A DNA stretch of 54,424 nt from Prasinococcaceae sp. CCMP 1430 (Eukaryota > Prasinodermophyta > Palmophyllophyceae > Prasinococcales > Prasinococcaceae). Position numbers and translations under genes: made by a program. The DNA is taken from assembly GCA_013416795.1 (NCBI GenBank), contig RQSC01001207.1, positions 181,893 through 236,316 on the forward strand. Reading direction: 5' to 3'. Below are positions 19,499 to 28,370 of the stretch, in pieces. Positions within the stretch are counted from its first letter, which is position 1; every line of letters begins with the position of its first letter. The notes beneath the pieces were generated by a model, which worked only from the letters and a program-made list of their open reading frames with translations, had not been told where the DNA came from and did not search any database.

Positions 19499-20320
19499 AT
19501 GGGCCGTGGCGGGCAGGGGCCGACGGCGCATTCGCCCGTGTCGGCATGCCCCACCTCAGCTGGCAGTGAGGCCCTCCAGGGCGAAGCACAGGCGCAGCCG
19601 AGCTCGAAGGCGTACCTGCAGATCAGCCGCGAGCGCTACGGCGACCGTGTCACTGTGCACTGCGAGGACCCGCTGATCTTTACAATCGCGAACTTCCTGA
19701 GCGATGACGAGTGCGACGCGCTCATCGATTCCTCGGACGGACGGCTTGCCCGCGCGCCGGTTGTGGGCAAGGGCCAGACGGTGAACTCGTTCGGCTACGT
19801 GCAGGGCGAGAGCGCAGGGCGCACCAGCACCACGTGCACTCTGGCCAAGTCCGAGGTGCCATGGTACGTCGAACGCATCGAGGAGCTCACCGGCTTGCCG
19901 CGCACGCACCAAGAGGCTCCTCAGGTTGGGCGCTACGAGCCTGGCCAGCGCTTCAATTCGCACTTCGATGCGGTCGAGCCCAACAGTGACATCGGGCGCA
20001 AGTTCTTGCAGAACGGAGGGCAGCGGATCTGCACAGTGCTCTCGTACCTCAACACGCCAGACCCTCCGAAGGCCTTCCGCCGCGGCCGCGGTGGCCACAC
20101 TACCTTCAGATCGATGGAAGTCTCCGTGGAGGCCGTGAAGGGTACTGTTCTCGTGTTCTTCCCTGCCTACCTTGACGGCTCGCTCGACAAGCGCACGCTG
20201 CACAGCGGCGATCCGCCCCGGCACACTCCAAAGTGGGTGAGCCAGGTGTGGGTCCGCCAGAGCGGCAACAGGCGCGACGCTGCCCCCTCGCGTCGCTTTT
20301 GCGAGGGCCTGTACTACTGA
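19499..20320 (+). CDS. Prolyl 4-hydroxylase-type 2-oxoglutarate/Fe(II) dioxygenase
   Basis: A single exon, 273 residues from MGRGGQGPTAHSP. The P4H-alpha catalytic domain begins with IFTIANFLSDDECDALID. The iron site is visible as the H-x-D pair in GQRFNSHFDAVEPN and the distal His in RTLHSGDPP. The downstream PKWVSQVWVR segment is where the 2-oxoglutarate-binding basic residue is expected in the family. The family hydroxylates prolyl residues in secreted or cytosolic proteins using O2 and 2-oxoglutarate. No signal peptide or transmembrane anchor is seen in this short form, unlike plant P4Hs. An upstream extension of the frame overlaps the 71-base repeats and is not used. A secreted proline-rich protein is encoded 22 kb away, but no link is implied. 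Confidence 0.88.
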   Translation: MGRGGQGPTAHSPVSACPTSAGSEALQGEAQAQPSSKAYLQISRERYGDRVTVHCEDPLIFTIANFLSDDECDALIDSSDGRLARAPVVGKGQTVNSFGYVQGESAGRTSTTCTLAKSEVPWYVERIEELTGLPRTHQEAPQVGRYEPGQRFNSHFDAVEPNSDIGRKFLQNGGQRICTVLSYLNTPDPPKAFRRGRGGHTTFRSMEVSVEAVKGTVLVFFPAYLDGSLDKRTLHSGDPPRHTPKWVSQVWVRQSGNRRDAAPSRRFCEGLYY

Positions 20321-21063
20321 CGGGGCGTGTGAGCACGTCGGCACCGCGACCTCCTGCCGCGGGGTGAGATGCATCCATTCACTCACAGCATACCAACAAA
20401 ACACACAACGCTCAGGCCGCCATCTTTACTACGTACAAGCACAAAAGACTTCCATACTCCAGGAACCACTGCATTTATTCTTCTCCTCAATCGTCCCCTC
20501 ATGCACGCTGGCATCGACCCCCTGCATCCGCCTGCTCCGCCCCAGCCGACGTGTCGCCGCGCCCGGGCCAGCAACGGCAGGGACAAGCCGAGCGCAGCAC
20601 AATTCGTCCGCACACCTGGGAGAGGCCCATCGATCCGCCAATCGCGACCCAAGCAATCTCATCCTCTGCATCAGTGACATGCGTCGCCGCCGACGGGAGC
20701 GGCTGCGCGACGTTCGATGGTCGCGTCCGCCGCACCCGCCTGCACGAATGAAGACGCACGCACACCAGATGCCTCTATGCATGCCGCCCTCCGAAAGCAC
20801 CAGGTTGGATTGTTCGAAGCGAACGACCGCCGCGCTCGCCGCAGGCGGCGCAGGCGACAATCAATCAATGTAAAACGAGGCACTGGACGCATCACCAGGT
20901 GATGCGCTCGTGCGCACGTGCGGTGCTCATATCCGTCCGTCCTCCTAGCTCGCTCCATGACACTGCCGAAGGTGTGCTTCGGACGCGTGCGACAGTGCAA
21001 GCCTGGCCTCGTATTATCCGAATATTATGCGTGCGTGCGCGCTTGTCATCGCGCCACCTCCGC
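20321..21063. other. Gene-free convergent spacer
   Basis: About 740 bases between the convergent 3' ends of the P4H gene and the DUF1499-like gene. It is less GC-rich than coding regions and contains several short open frames on both strands, none with recognisable or consistent coding character. It probably holds the 3' UTRs. No RNA gene or repeat was recognised. Confidence 0.5.
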
Positions 21064-21846
21064 TCAGTCGGCGTTCCAGAGCGGGCCGTCCGGTTGGTAC
21101 TCGCCCTTGCTCGTGGTGCCGTAATCGATGGACGGCGGCGGCTCGGGCCCGAAGGTGTCGAGCGGGCTCTCGACGAAGAAGAGGGCGCGCTGCCTGTTGC
21201 GAATGATCGGCACCTCGGTCCATCCGAGTTGGAGCCTGATGTCATTGAGCAACTCGCGTCCCGCGCGTCGGCTGAGCTCGTTGCGGGCGGCACCCAGCGG
21301 CCCGCTGGGTGCGCTCCCGCGCGTGAGCGCGCGCACGTCAACAACGTCGTCGTCTTCAACAAACACCCACTCAACGTCGGTACCGCCATCCCCCTCGTTT
21401 GCAAAGTACGCCCACACATACGCGTCGGCGCCGTTCGCCGCGCCGATCTCCCGCATGATGGTGCCCCCGCGCGCCTCGCATGCGCGCACGAGCGCCGCGG
21501 CGGCACCCTCCGTCGACGTGGAGAACTCGTACGGGTTCAGAAAGAACGCCGGGCGGTCGTCCGCGGAGCTCGCGCACCACGCTCGCGTCTGCGCCACGCC
21601 CTCGCACGTGCCGAGCGCGCCCGCTCGCGCTCCCCAGCACTCGGGCCCCACGGGCGCGCCCTCCGGAGCACCCGAGCACTCGCTCGGCGGCGGAAGCCGC
21701 GGCCGCGCGGACCGCGGCGGCGCGCGCGGCCCCTTACTGAGCTGCTGCCAGCCCGGGCCACGGCGCCGCCGGCACCAACCGATCCCCGCCCGCGCACTCG
21801 CCTCTCCCACCTGCGCTGTGGCGCCCGCCCCTCCACACACACGCAC
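21064..21846 (-). CDS. DUF1499-like protein, probably plastid-targeted; 5' end unresolved
   Basis: The recognisable domain runs from about CEGVAQTRAWCASSADDRPAFFLNP to the C-terminal FFVESPLDTFGPEPPPS. Between them lies AYVWAYFANEGDG..DVEWVFVEDDDVVDVRALTR, followed by NDIRLQLGWTEVPIIRNRQRAL. The Cys pair, the DVEW beta strand and the R-SR-like strand resemble DUF1499 proteins of plastids and bacteria; the match is from memory. The function of that family is not established. The most upstream in-frame codon given here is GTG, not ATG. The first ~80 residues are Arg/Pro-rich with possible splice acceptors (CCACAG, CGCAG near 21820), so the true N-terminus probably lies in an upstream exon. Confidence 0.55.
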   Translation of the reverse strand: MRVCGGAGATAQVGEASARAGIGWCRRRRGPGWQQLSKGPRAPPRSARPRLPPPSECSGAPEGAPVGPECWGARAGALGTCEGVAQTRAWCASSADDRPAFFLNPYEFSTSTEGAAAALVRACEARGGTIMREIGAANGADAYVWAYFANEGDGGTDVEWVFVEDDDVVDVRALTRGSAPSGPLGAARNELSRRAGRELLNDIRLQLGWTEVPIIRNRQRALFFVESPLDTFGPEPPPSIDYGTTSKGEYQPDGPLWNAD

Positions 21847-22288
21847 ACACGCACCCCCCCGCCCCGCGCGCGCGTGGCCCGCCGCCGGCCACAGGTCGCA
21901 AATCGGATCGGATTAAGGTTCGGGTACCGGTTCGGGTTAGGGTGCAATTCAAAGACGCGTACCCAATTCATTTTGATACGCTTTTAATTTAGGGTCTCCG
22001 TAAAGCATCGGTCTTCGACTGCGCTTCGCCCACGCCTAAAGTGTCAATTTGAATGTGGGATTCGCAATGATACTCTCCCGTGGCTAGATAATATGTAATA
22101 TACATTGTGTGTGTATGGTAGGGTACCTGCAGACACCTTTTTTCTGCCCAGCGAGGACAGCACCCGCCCAACGAAGGGGCGCGCGCGAACGGACACGCGC
22201 GGCGCGGGCAAAATATCGCGCGCGCGTTTCAGTGCGTTCTGACGTGGGTAAAAGAGGCGCCCGTGGGCACATATGACAATTTATTAGA
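21847..22288. promoter_or_regulatory. AT-rich island upstream of the DUF1499-like gene
   Basis: About 440 bases 5' of the DUF1499-like gene and 3' of the CRAL-TRIO gene. It holds ATTAAGGTTCGGGTACCGG, CGGGTTAGGGTGC and TTTAGGGTCTCC between 21908 and 22000. CTCTCCCGTGGCTAG is at 22073-22087. No coding signal was found. Confidence 0.45.
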
Positions 22289-22924
22289 TTATCCATTGCG
22301 GGGCGGGGCGGGGCGTTGTTTGGGCGGGAAGCTTCGAGCGCGCGGCGCGGCGGGGCGCAGGGGCTGCGGCACCACCCCGCCGTCCGCCTCCGAGGCGGGC
22401 CTCCACGACGAGGAGGTGTCCGACGCGGCGGCGGTCCTCGGCGTCGCCGTCCCAAGAGGCGCGCGGCGCGCGGNGTGCGTTTGGCCCACCGAAACCACAC
22501 GGAACTTGGACTTGGTATTAGGGTCCATGCCCAGCATGTCCACCACACTCCAGGCCGTCGAGAAGCTCGCCGGAGCGTTGATGACGACCGCTGCGGCGAG
22601 CTGCTGCGGATAGTGGTCCTGAAGGAGACTGGTGAGGCCCTTGAGGAAGTCGACGACGGGCGTCGACACGATATCGAAGAGCGAGAATCCCGAGATATCC
22701 AAAATGTACACCGCCTGGTCTTGCGTCCCCCCCTTCATGCGCGAGGCCTCCTGCATGAGCGTCTTGTTGACGTACTCCATCATGATGATATGAAAGTGGG
22801 CGAGGTCATCTGCCGTGCAGCGCTTCATCAACAGCTTCCACTGAGCGGCGCCCACTCGGTTCCAATACACTGGGCGGCTATCTTTGTCATGTCCGAAGTA
22901 CGTGTGCGGCAGGTACTTCCAGTC
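22289..22924 (-). CDS. CRAL-TRIO (SEC14-like) lipid-binding protein, incomplete at both ends
   Basis: A clear CRAL-TRIO lipid-binding domain starts with DWKYLPHTYFGHDKDSRPVYWNRVG and continues through DDLAHFHIIMMEYVNKTLM, AVYILDISGFSLFDI, QQLAAAVVINAPASFSTAW and MLGMDPNTKSKFRVV. The family exchanges or transports phosphoinositides and hydrophobic ligands between membranes. The reading frame upstream of position 22924 becomes an Arg run, so the N-terminal lobe must lie in another exon; an acceptor on the minus strand near 22971 is possible. The C-terminal end passes an N at 22474 into low-complexity Arg/Pro-rich sequence, so the stop at 22289 may be wrong. Its 5' side overlaps, antisense, the first visible exon of the helical-array gene. 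Confidence 0.75.
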   Translation of the reverse strand, partial: DWKYLPHTYFGHDKDSRPVYWNRVGAAQWKLLMKRCTADDLAHFHIIMMEYVNKTLMQEASRMKGGTQDQAVYILDISGFSLFDIVSTPVVDFLKGLTSLLQDHYPQQLAAAVVINAPASFSTAWSVVDMLGMDPNTKSKFRVVSVGQTHXARRAPLGTATPRTAAASDTSSSWRPASEADGGVVPQPLRPAAPRARSFPPKQRPAPPRNG

Positions 22925-25900
22925 GCGCGGCCGCGCGCGCCGACGCCGACGCCGGCGCCGCGCGCAGGCACGCTGCGGCCGCCAAGCGTGCCGCCCAGCA
23001 CCTCGCGGACCGTGCTGCAGCGGCGGCCGCGCTCGCCTCCAAGGTACGGCACAATGCTTGTGCGCGGCGCATCCGAGCGCGACGCGACACGACCCGACGC
23101 GACGCGTGCGCGCGCGCGCGCGCGCGTGAGGAACATTGGTAGCGCTGCGGTTGTTGTTGCGCTCCTGTCACCTCGCCTTGCTGTTCACTCTGCTGCCTAT
23201 CGCACCCGCAACTACCAGGCGCTGACGAATGCCGCGCGTCCGATTGCGCACGCCCCTTTCGCCCCCTCATCCCTCCGCTAACCCCCAATCGACGCCATAT
23301 GCCCTCGCTTGCGCCGTGCGCGGTCGCCCTCAGGCCGCTCATGGCGGCGTCCGCGCGACTCAGAGGGTCGCCGAGGCGCGCGTCAAGGCCCACCAGGAGG
23401 CGGCCGAGCGCCTCGCCGCCGCAACCCAGCGCCGCACCGAAGTCGCTGTCGCAAAGGAGGCACGTCTGGCCGCCGCGGCCGCCCGTCGCGCTGCAGCGCG
23501 CCTTCGCGCGAGCAGTGCGCCCTCGACGACCGCTGGCGTATCCGCGAGGCGCGCTGAGGCCGCCGCGAGGCGCCGCACCGAGGCGCTCGCGCGCGTCAGA
23601 GAGAGGGCCGCCACGTCTTCGCGCCGTGCGGCTGCTGCCGCCGAGCGCATGGCTTCCGAGCGCGTCTTCCGCGCCGAGCGCTCAAAGACCCGCGTGGGGG
23701 CGGCCGCTCGCCGCCGCACGGCGGCCCTCGCCGCCGTGTGCGCCAAGGCGCGCGCCGCATCTCGCGGAGCGCTGTCCCAGGCGTCCGAGCGTCGTGCCAA
23801 GGCGGCCGCGGCGCTGGAGGCCGCTGCGGCCGCCGGCGAGAAGCGCCGCTCCGAGGCCGCTAAGCGCCGTGCCTCCCGGTTCGGTTCCATGAGCGCCGGA
23901 AAGGCCCTCAAGGAAGTCTCCGAGGAGCTCAAGGCGGGCGCTCCCACTCGCATCCGCACTGCCGACCTTGAGGCGGCCGCCACGCGCCGCAGGCGCTTCA
24001 TGGAGTCACGCGTGCAGGTCGCGCGCACCTACGCTGTGGAGCGCGTCGAGCGCGCGCACAAGCAACGCGCTGCTGCGCAGGCGACCGTCTTCAGCGACTT
24101 CGAGGTGGCCGAGGCGCACCGCGACGCCGCGGGCGCGCGTCGCCGCGTGGCGCTCTCCGAGCGCGTCGAAGTTGCCGCGTTGCTCGGTAGCGGGCGCGTG
24201 GCAAACGCCAGGGCGAACCGTGCCGCGGCCGCGAAGGCGCGCTCCGCCGCCGTCGAGGCGCGCATGACGTTCCGGGCGGCAGAGGCGGCGCGCCGCAGGC
24301 GCGCGAAGCGCGCGAGCATCATTCGCGCAGCGCGCCGTGGCAGGTGCGGCTCGGCTGCCGTTGCCGCCGATGCCATCCTCTGCTGTGGCAACCTCCTCGG
24401 CGGCGGCCTTGGCATCGATTCGGAGACCGAGGAGGTCGACGCCTACGCTGCCGAGCGCCTCGCCGAGCGCCTCGCTCGCGCCGACCAGTGTAGGCAGGCG
24501 TTTCTCGCCGAGCGCGGCGCTATGGCAAAGAGGGCCGCGGCAAAGACCGCCGCCATCAAGGCCGCCACCATCTCCGAGACCACGCAGCGCGAGATGCTCA
24601 TGGTCAATCGCCAGCGCCTCGCTTCAGACCGTCGCAACCTCAAGCTGTGGACGCGCTCGCGCATGTGCGCGGCGATGGGCTCCCCCCCGGCCGCCGCGTC
24701 CGCCGAGGCGCTCGCGGCGACCGCCGCCGCTCGGCTCGAAGCTCTTGAGGCGCGCCTGGCCGACGCCACGGCGCGCCGCGAGGACGTGGTCTCGGCCGTG
24801 TACAACACCGCGAGGCGGATGGGCTCCGAGCGTGTGCTGCGCGCGCGCCGCCGCAGCGCGGCCAAGGAGTTCGTCGTACTCAAGCGCTCAGCGCGGCGCC
24901 AGGCCGTCGCTAGCGCTCGCCGCCTGTGGCTTTGGCAGCGCAAGGCAACCGCCGCAGCGGCGCTGGGGTCCGACCGCGTCCAGTACGCCGCCATGCGCCG
25001 CGACGTGGCGGCGGAGCGCGAGTTGAAGGCGCAGCTCCTCAGGGGCCTGCGCCGCGAGGACGCGGCCAACCGCCGTGGAGTCCTGCTCAAGATTCGTTCG
25101 GTGCGTGCGTCGCTCATGGGCTTGCTGCTCGGGCCCCATGGCAGCGCCATCAGCGTGCCCGAGTCGACCGAGAAGAACGCCCGCTCGTCCGACAACAAGC
25201 GCGGTGAGACCGCCATCCCTCGCTCGGCCGAGACCGCGTGCCCGCCTCCCGAGGAAGAGCTCTCTTCCGATGCCGCCAAGCGCGCCACTCGTCTCGAGGC
25301 TAAGCTCGAGCGCGCTGCGGTCAACCGCAATGCGTTGCTCGCGCGTACGCGGCGCTGCGGTCGCGCGTGGGCCAACCGCCGCGCCGCAGCGGCTGCGCGC
25401 CGATGCATGCGCCGCATGAACCGCGTGGCGCGCGCCCTTCAGGCCGAGCAGCGGTCGCTGTCGGCCACGACGAAGCGTCAGGCGTGCCTCCAGAAGCGCG
25501 CCGCGGCGGCTGCGGCCGCCGCCAAGCCCGGCTTGTCTCCAGACAAGGCGGCGATGGTGCTGGCCAAGTCGCCCACCAAGGACGCGAAGCCCACCAGGCT
25601 CGAACTCTCGGGCTCGCCGCAGCCCAAGAGGGCGAGACCGGAGACTCGCACGCCCGAGCGCGCGGCCGAGCGCCGCGCAGCTGCTCTCGAGGACCGCGTG
25701 CGCAAGGCGCGCGCCGACGTCATGCGCCACGCCATGGTGGTCGAGGCCGCCCGCGAGGAGCGCGCCGCGCGCGCCCTCAACAAGCGTCGCCGCCTCGAGG
25801 CCAAACTCGAGCGCGCCAAGGCGCTCCGTGAGGCCTCCTTCAAGGCTCGCGGAGGTTGTGACGAGCTGATGGTCATCGGCAAGCGCCTCCTCGCTCAGAG

Positions 25901-26000
25901 CGGCGATGTACCCGTGGCACTCGCGCAGTCGCTCTCTGACAAGTTCGAAGCGGCCTCGCACTCCACGGCCCCCGACGACACCTGGGTCGTGGTAGCATGA
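22921..26000 (+). CDS. Arg/Ala-rich long helical (coiled-coil) protein; 5' exon unresolved
   Basis: Exons <22921..23043 and 23334..26000 join in phase 0 (GTACGG donor, CCTCAG acceptor). The first exon's ARRHAAAAKRAAQHLADRAAAAAALASK continues the same pattern as the second, which supports the splice. The protein exceeds 900 residues, almost all Ala, Arg, Glu, Lys and Leu. It has recurring helical units such as RLEAKLERAAVNRNALLARTRR and RLEALEARLADATARREDVV spaced by Arg-Ala runs. It is strongly basic. The C-terminus is acidic and aromatic (APDDTWVVVA). No family is recognised; a long alpha-helical array, cytoskeletal or nucleic-acid associated, is the only structural inference. No ATG is found in frame at the 5' end, so a further exon is needed. 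Confidence 0.72.
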
Positions 26001-26228
26001 GCGCCCGCTGGCCCGTGCGCTGCCGCGTCTTCAGCGCGGCGCGCGCGCGGCGAGCCAAGCAGGCCGTCGAGCCACCGGGCTTGGCGCACGAGGAGAAGGA
26101 GGGCAGGGCAGAGCAAGGCAGCGGTCGCTGACTTGCTGGGTTTTGAGACGCGCAACCTAGGTTCCAAAAAGCATGTAAAGCGCGCATTACGTTCCCGGCG
26201 GCCCATCTCTCGCGCGCGCGGCGGCCGC

Positions 26229-27197
26229 TCACTGCTCCTCCGTGAGCTTCAGCGACGCCTCAGCAACGTCCCGCTCGAGCCGCTCGCGCAGGGCGTCGAG
26301 GGCGGCCGCCTCGGCGGCCGCCAGCCGGAAGTCGATGCCGAGCGAAACCTCTGCGCTCAGCGACGCGCCGCCCGCGCCCGCACCCCCCGCGGCGAGCGAC
26401 GCCAGCGCCTTCAGCTCGGAGTACGCGGGCGTCTTGAAGTAGCGGTTCACCAGCAGGTCGTATGCCTCAGCGGGCCTCTTGAGGTGGGCGAGCAAGACGG
26501 CCAGGTCGCGCAGCTCGTGCCCCCCGCGCAGCTCCGCCAGGCGCTCGCAGGCCATGCGCGCCAGGCGAATGTCGCCGAAGGGGCGCCCGGAGCCCTGCAT
26601 GACGCCGACGGTGTCGCCCACTCGCCCGACACGGCCGTGCGTGGACACGGCGGCCTCGGCGGACGCCAGAAACCCCGAGTAGTCCGTGTCGGGCCACACC
26701 CACGGCCAGTAGGCCCGCTTGAGCGACGCCAGAGTGTCGGCCATCAGCCCCTCTGGCGTGGCCGCCTCCGCGCCCGCCTCCGCCGCCCCCGCCGCCACGC
26801 GCGCGTACGGCAGGCTGTGCTGCTCGTTGCTCGGCACCACCACCTCGAACTCGCCCACGTCACCCTGCGCCTGCAGCCTCTGCAGCACGGCGTACAGCAG
26901 CGCGCCCAGCGCGGGTGGCACGCCGCACTTCTGCGCGAGCACATTGTGCATGTACGTGCGGTAGGGCGAGGCCATCTCTTCGCGCGAGGGCAGCTTCCAG
27001 CCGTAGCGCACGAAGAGGTAGTCGCACACCGCCGCGAGCTTGGCGGCCTCCCCGCCCTCCACCCCCGGCAGCACGTTGGCCGCGATCTCGCGCACGAGCT
27101 TGTCCACGCGCGCCTCGTAGGACGCCGTCGGCAGCTCCACCACCGTGCGGGTGCGCACCGCGTCGTCCTCGGCCGCCAGCGCCAGCGCGGCGCGCAT
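26229..27197 (-). CDS. SirB1/transglutaminase-like-fold protein with C-terminal helical region
   Basis: From ATG 27197 (MRAALALAAEDDAVRTRTV) the protein has 322 residues. The segment VREIAANVLPGVEGGEAAKLAAVCDYLF...YRTYMHNVLAQKCGVPPALGALLYAVLQRL resembles the SirB1 (transglutaminase-like core 2) domain of bacteria and plastid-bearing eukaryotes, which carries the motif NxYLNxVLxxRxGxPxxL. The C-terminal half (ARMACERLAELRGGHELRDLAVLLAHLKRPAEAYDLL) reads as TPR-like helices, as in SirB1 proteins. Biochemical function of the family is unclear. The usual Cys-His catalytic pair is not obvious to me. The frame is open upstream to about 27255 (AAAARAAAPAGGAADADV), so a short 5' exon is possible. Confidence 0.65.
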   Translation of the reverse strand: MRAALALAAEDDAVRTRTVVELPTASYEARVDKLVREIAANVLPGVEGGEAAKLAAVCDYLFVRYGWKLPSREEMASPYRTYMHNVLAQKCGVPPALGALLYAVLQRLQAQGDVGEFEVVVPSNEQHSLPYARVAAGAAEAGAEAATPEGLMADTLASLKRAYWPWVWPDTDYSGFLASAEAAVSTHGRVGRVGDTVGVMQGSGRPFGDIRLARMACERLAELRGGHELRDLAVLLAHLKRPAEAYDLLVNRYFKTPAYSELKALASLAAGGAGAGGASLSAEVSLGIDFRLAAAEAAALDALRERLERDVAEASLKLTEEQ

Positions 27198-27255
27198 CAC
27201 GTCCGCGTCCGCAGCGCCGCCCGCGGGCGCCGCGGCCCGCGCTGCGGCCGCGGCG

Positions 27256-27387
27256 CTAGGCGCGATGCGGGCCGGTGCTCTCCACCTTGGCGACGGACCT
27301 GTAGTGGTCGGTGACGGCCTTCACGTCGCACCCCGCGGAGCGCCAGCACGCCTCGAGGGCGAGCCCCTCGAGCCCCTCGCACTTTTT
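27256..27387 (-). CDS. Short coding-like segment, terminal exon or 5' exon of the SirB1-like gene
   Basis: The minus strand encodes KKCEGLEGLALEACWRSAGCDVKAVTDHYRSVAKVESTGPHRA and then a stop. The composition is protein-like, unlike the flanking repeats. It may be the last exon of an unseen minus-strand gene, or the 5' exon of the SirB1-like gene. The latter would use a GTCCGT donor (27298) and the TAG acceptor at 27256. It would restore frame but imply an intron of only 43 bases. No family is recognised. Confidence 0.35.
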   Translation of the reverse strand, partial: KKCEGLEGLALEACWRSAGCDVKAVTDHYRSVAKVESTGPHRA

Positions 27388-28016
27388 CGCAGGCGGGAGA
27401 GGGCAGGGAATGGCGCAAGGCGCAGAGGGTCAGGGGCGCTCTGGCGGTCCGCGCTCTGGCGGCGAGGGGAGGGGTCGAAGGGGGTGTGTGGTGTGTGTGT
27501 GGGGGGGGTGTAGGGGGAAGGGGAGGGGCCCAGCGCGNGCAGGCCCAGGGCGCCGCGCGCGCGCGCGCGCGCGCGCGCGCGCGCGCGCAACCGCCCGAAT
27601 GCGCGGAAATCACCCCAATTTAAAATCGCTCACCGTTTTATTTCACCCACATATGCATCTCACGTAACGTATTTTTGCTTGCTCAGTAATGTTTTCGGTT
27701 GCGGCGAGGGCTCAGATGCGGCGGGAACAAAGACGCGCGCGCGCGCGCGATCCGTGCGTGCGGCGAGGCGAAATATGACTCCCGTGGGGAAATTTATCGT
27801 CGTATATAATTACAAATCGTGTGACGCCGGGCGGGAGAAATGGGCGATGCCATGCTCTCTTTCGAAGGCATTTTTTTAGATTTTCTTTTCTTTTCTTTCT
27901 CATTGGAGGAGTGGCGCCAGACTGCGCGCGCGGAGGGGGCACCGGGGTGCTCCTGCCTCGCCCCTTCCCCCCTCCCCCCCCTCCCCCCCGCCCGCCCGCC
28001 CGCCCAGCCCGCGTCG
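27388..28016. other. Gene-poor stretch with GC microsatellite and AT-rich island
   Basis: The stretch contains GT-rich and G-rich runs (27480-27530), an N at 27538 and a pure GC dinucleotide run (27557-27590). From 27600 to 27910 it is an AT-richer island with GACTCCCGTGGGG at 27778 and TTTTTTTAGATTTTC. It probably holds the upstream region of the following plus-strand gene. An ATG at 28017 could open that gene, but none of its downstream donors joins cleanly in frame. Confidence 0.45.
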
Positions 28017-28300
28017 ATGGCGCGTACGGGGCTGCCTGCGGGCGCGGACGCGGCGCGCGCGGCCGCGCGCGACGGACGGTGCGGGCGGGCTCCCCCACTC
28101 CATGCAGTCCCCACCCAAGCGCAACGCGCGTGCAGGCGCGGCTGCCCTCGTTTGGCGTGACTCGTCTTGCCCGTGCTGACGCGAGGCGGGCACGGGGGGG
28201 GCATCGCGCTCGCATCGCGCGCGCTGCCCCGCTCTCACGCGCGCGCTCCCGCTCGCTCGCTCGCTCGCTCGCGCGCTCCCATGCCCCCTCGCTCTCCCCA

Positions 28301-28301
<1 letters not shown>

Positions 28302-28339
<38 letters not shown>
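28302..28339. repeat. CA microsatellite
   Basis: About 19 CA dinucleotides directly upstream of a predicted splice acceptor (CGCGCAG ending at 28370). It probably lies inside the first intron of the next gene. Confidence 0.95.
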
Positions 28340-28340
<1 letters not shown>

Positions 28341-28370
28341 CTGCGTCCGCTGTCGCCCCGCCGCGCGCAG

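Noticed and set aside
20350-20900. Small genes on either strand in the P4H/DUF1499 spacer
   Set aside because: Several overlapping frames of 60-170 codons exist, but none has a domain, consistent codon usage or plausible splice partners. It is better read as 3' UTR sequence.
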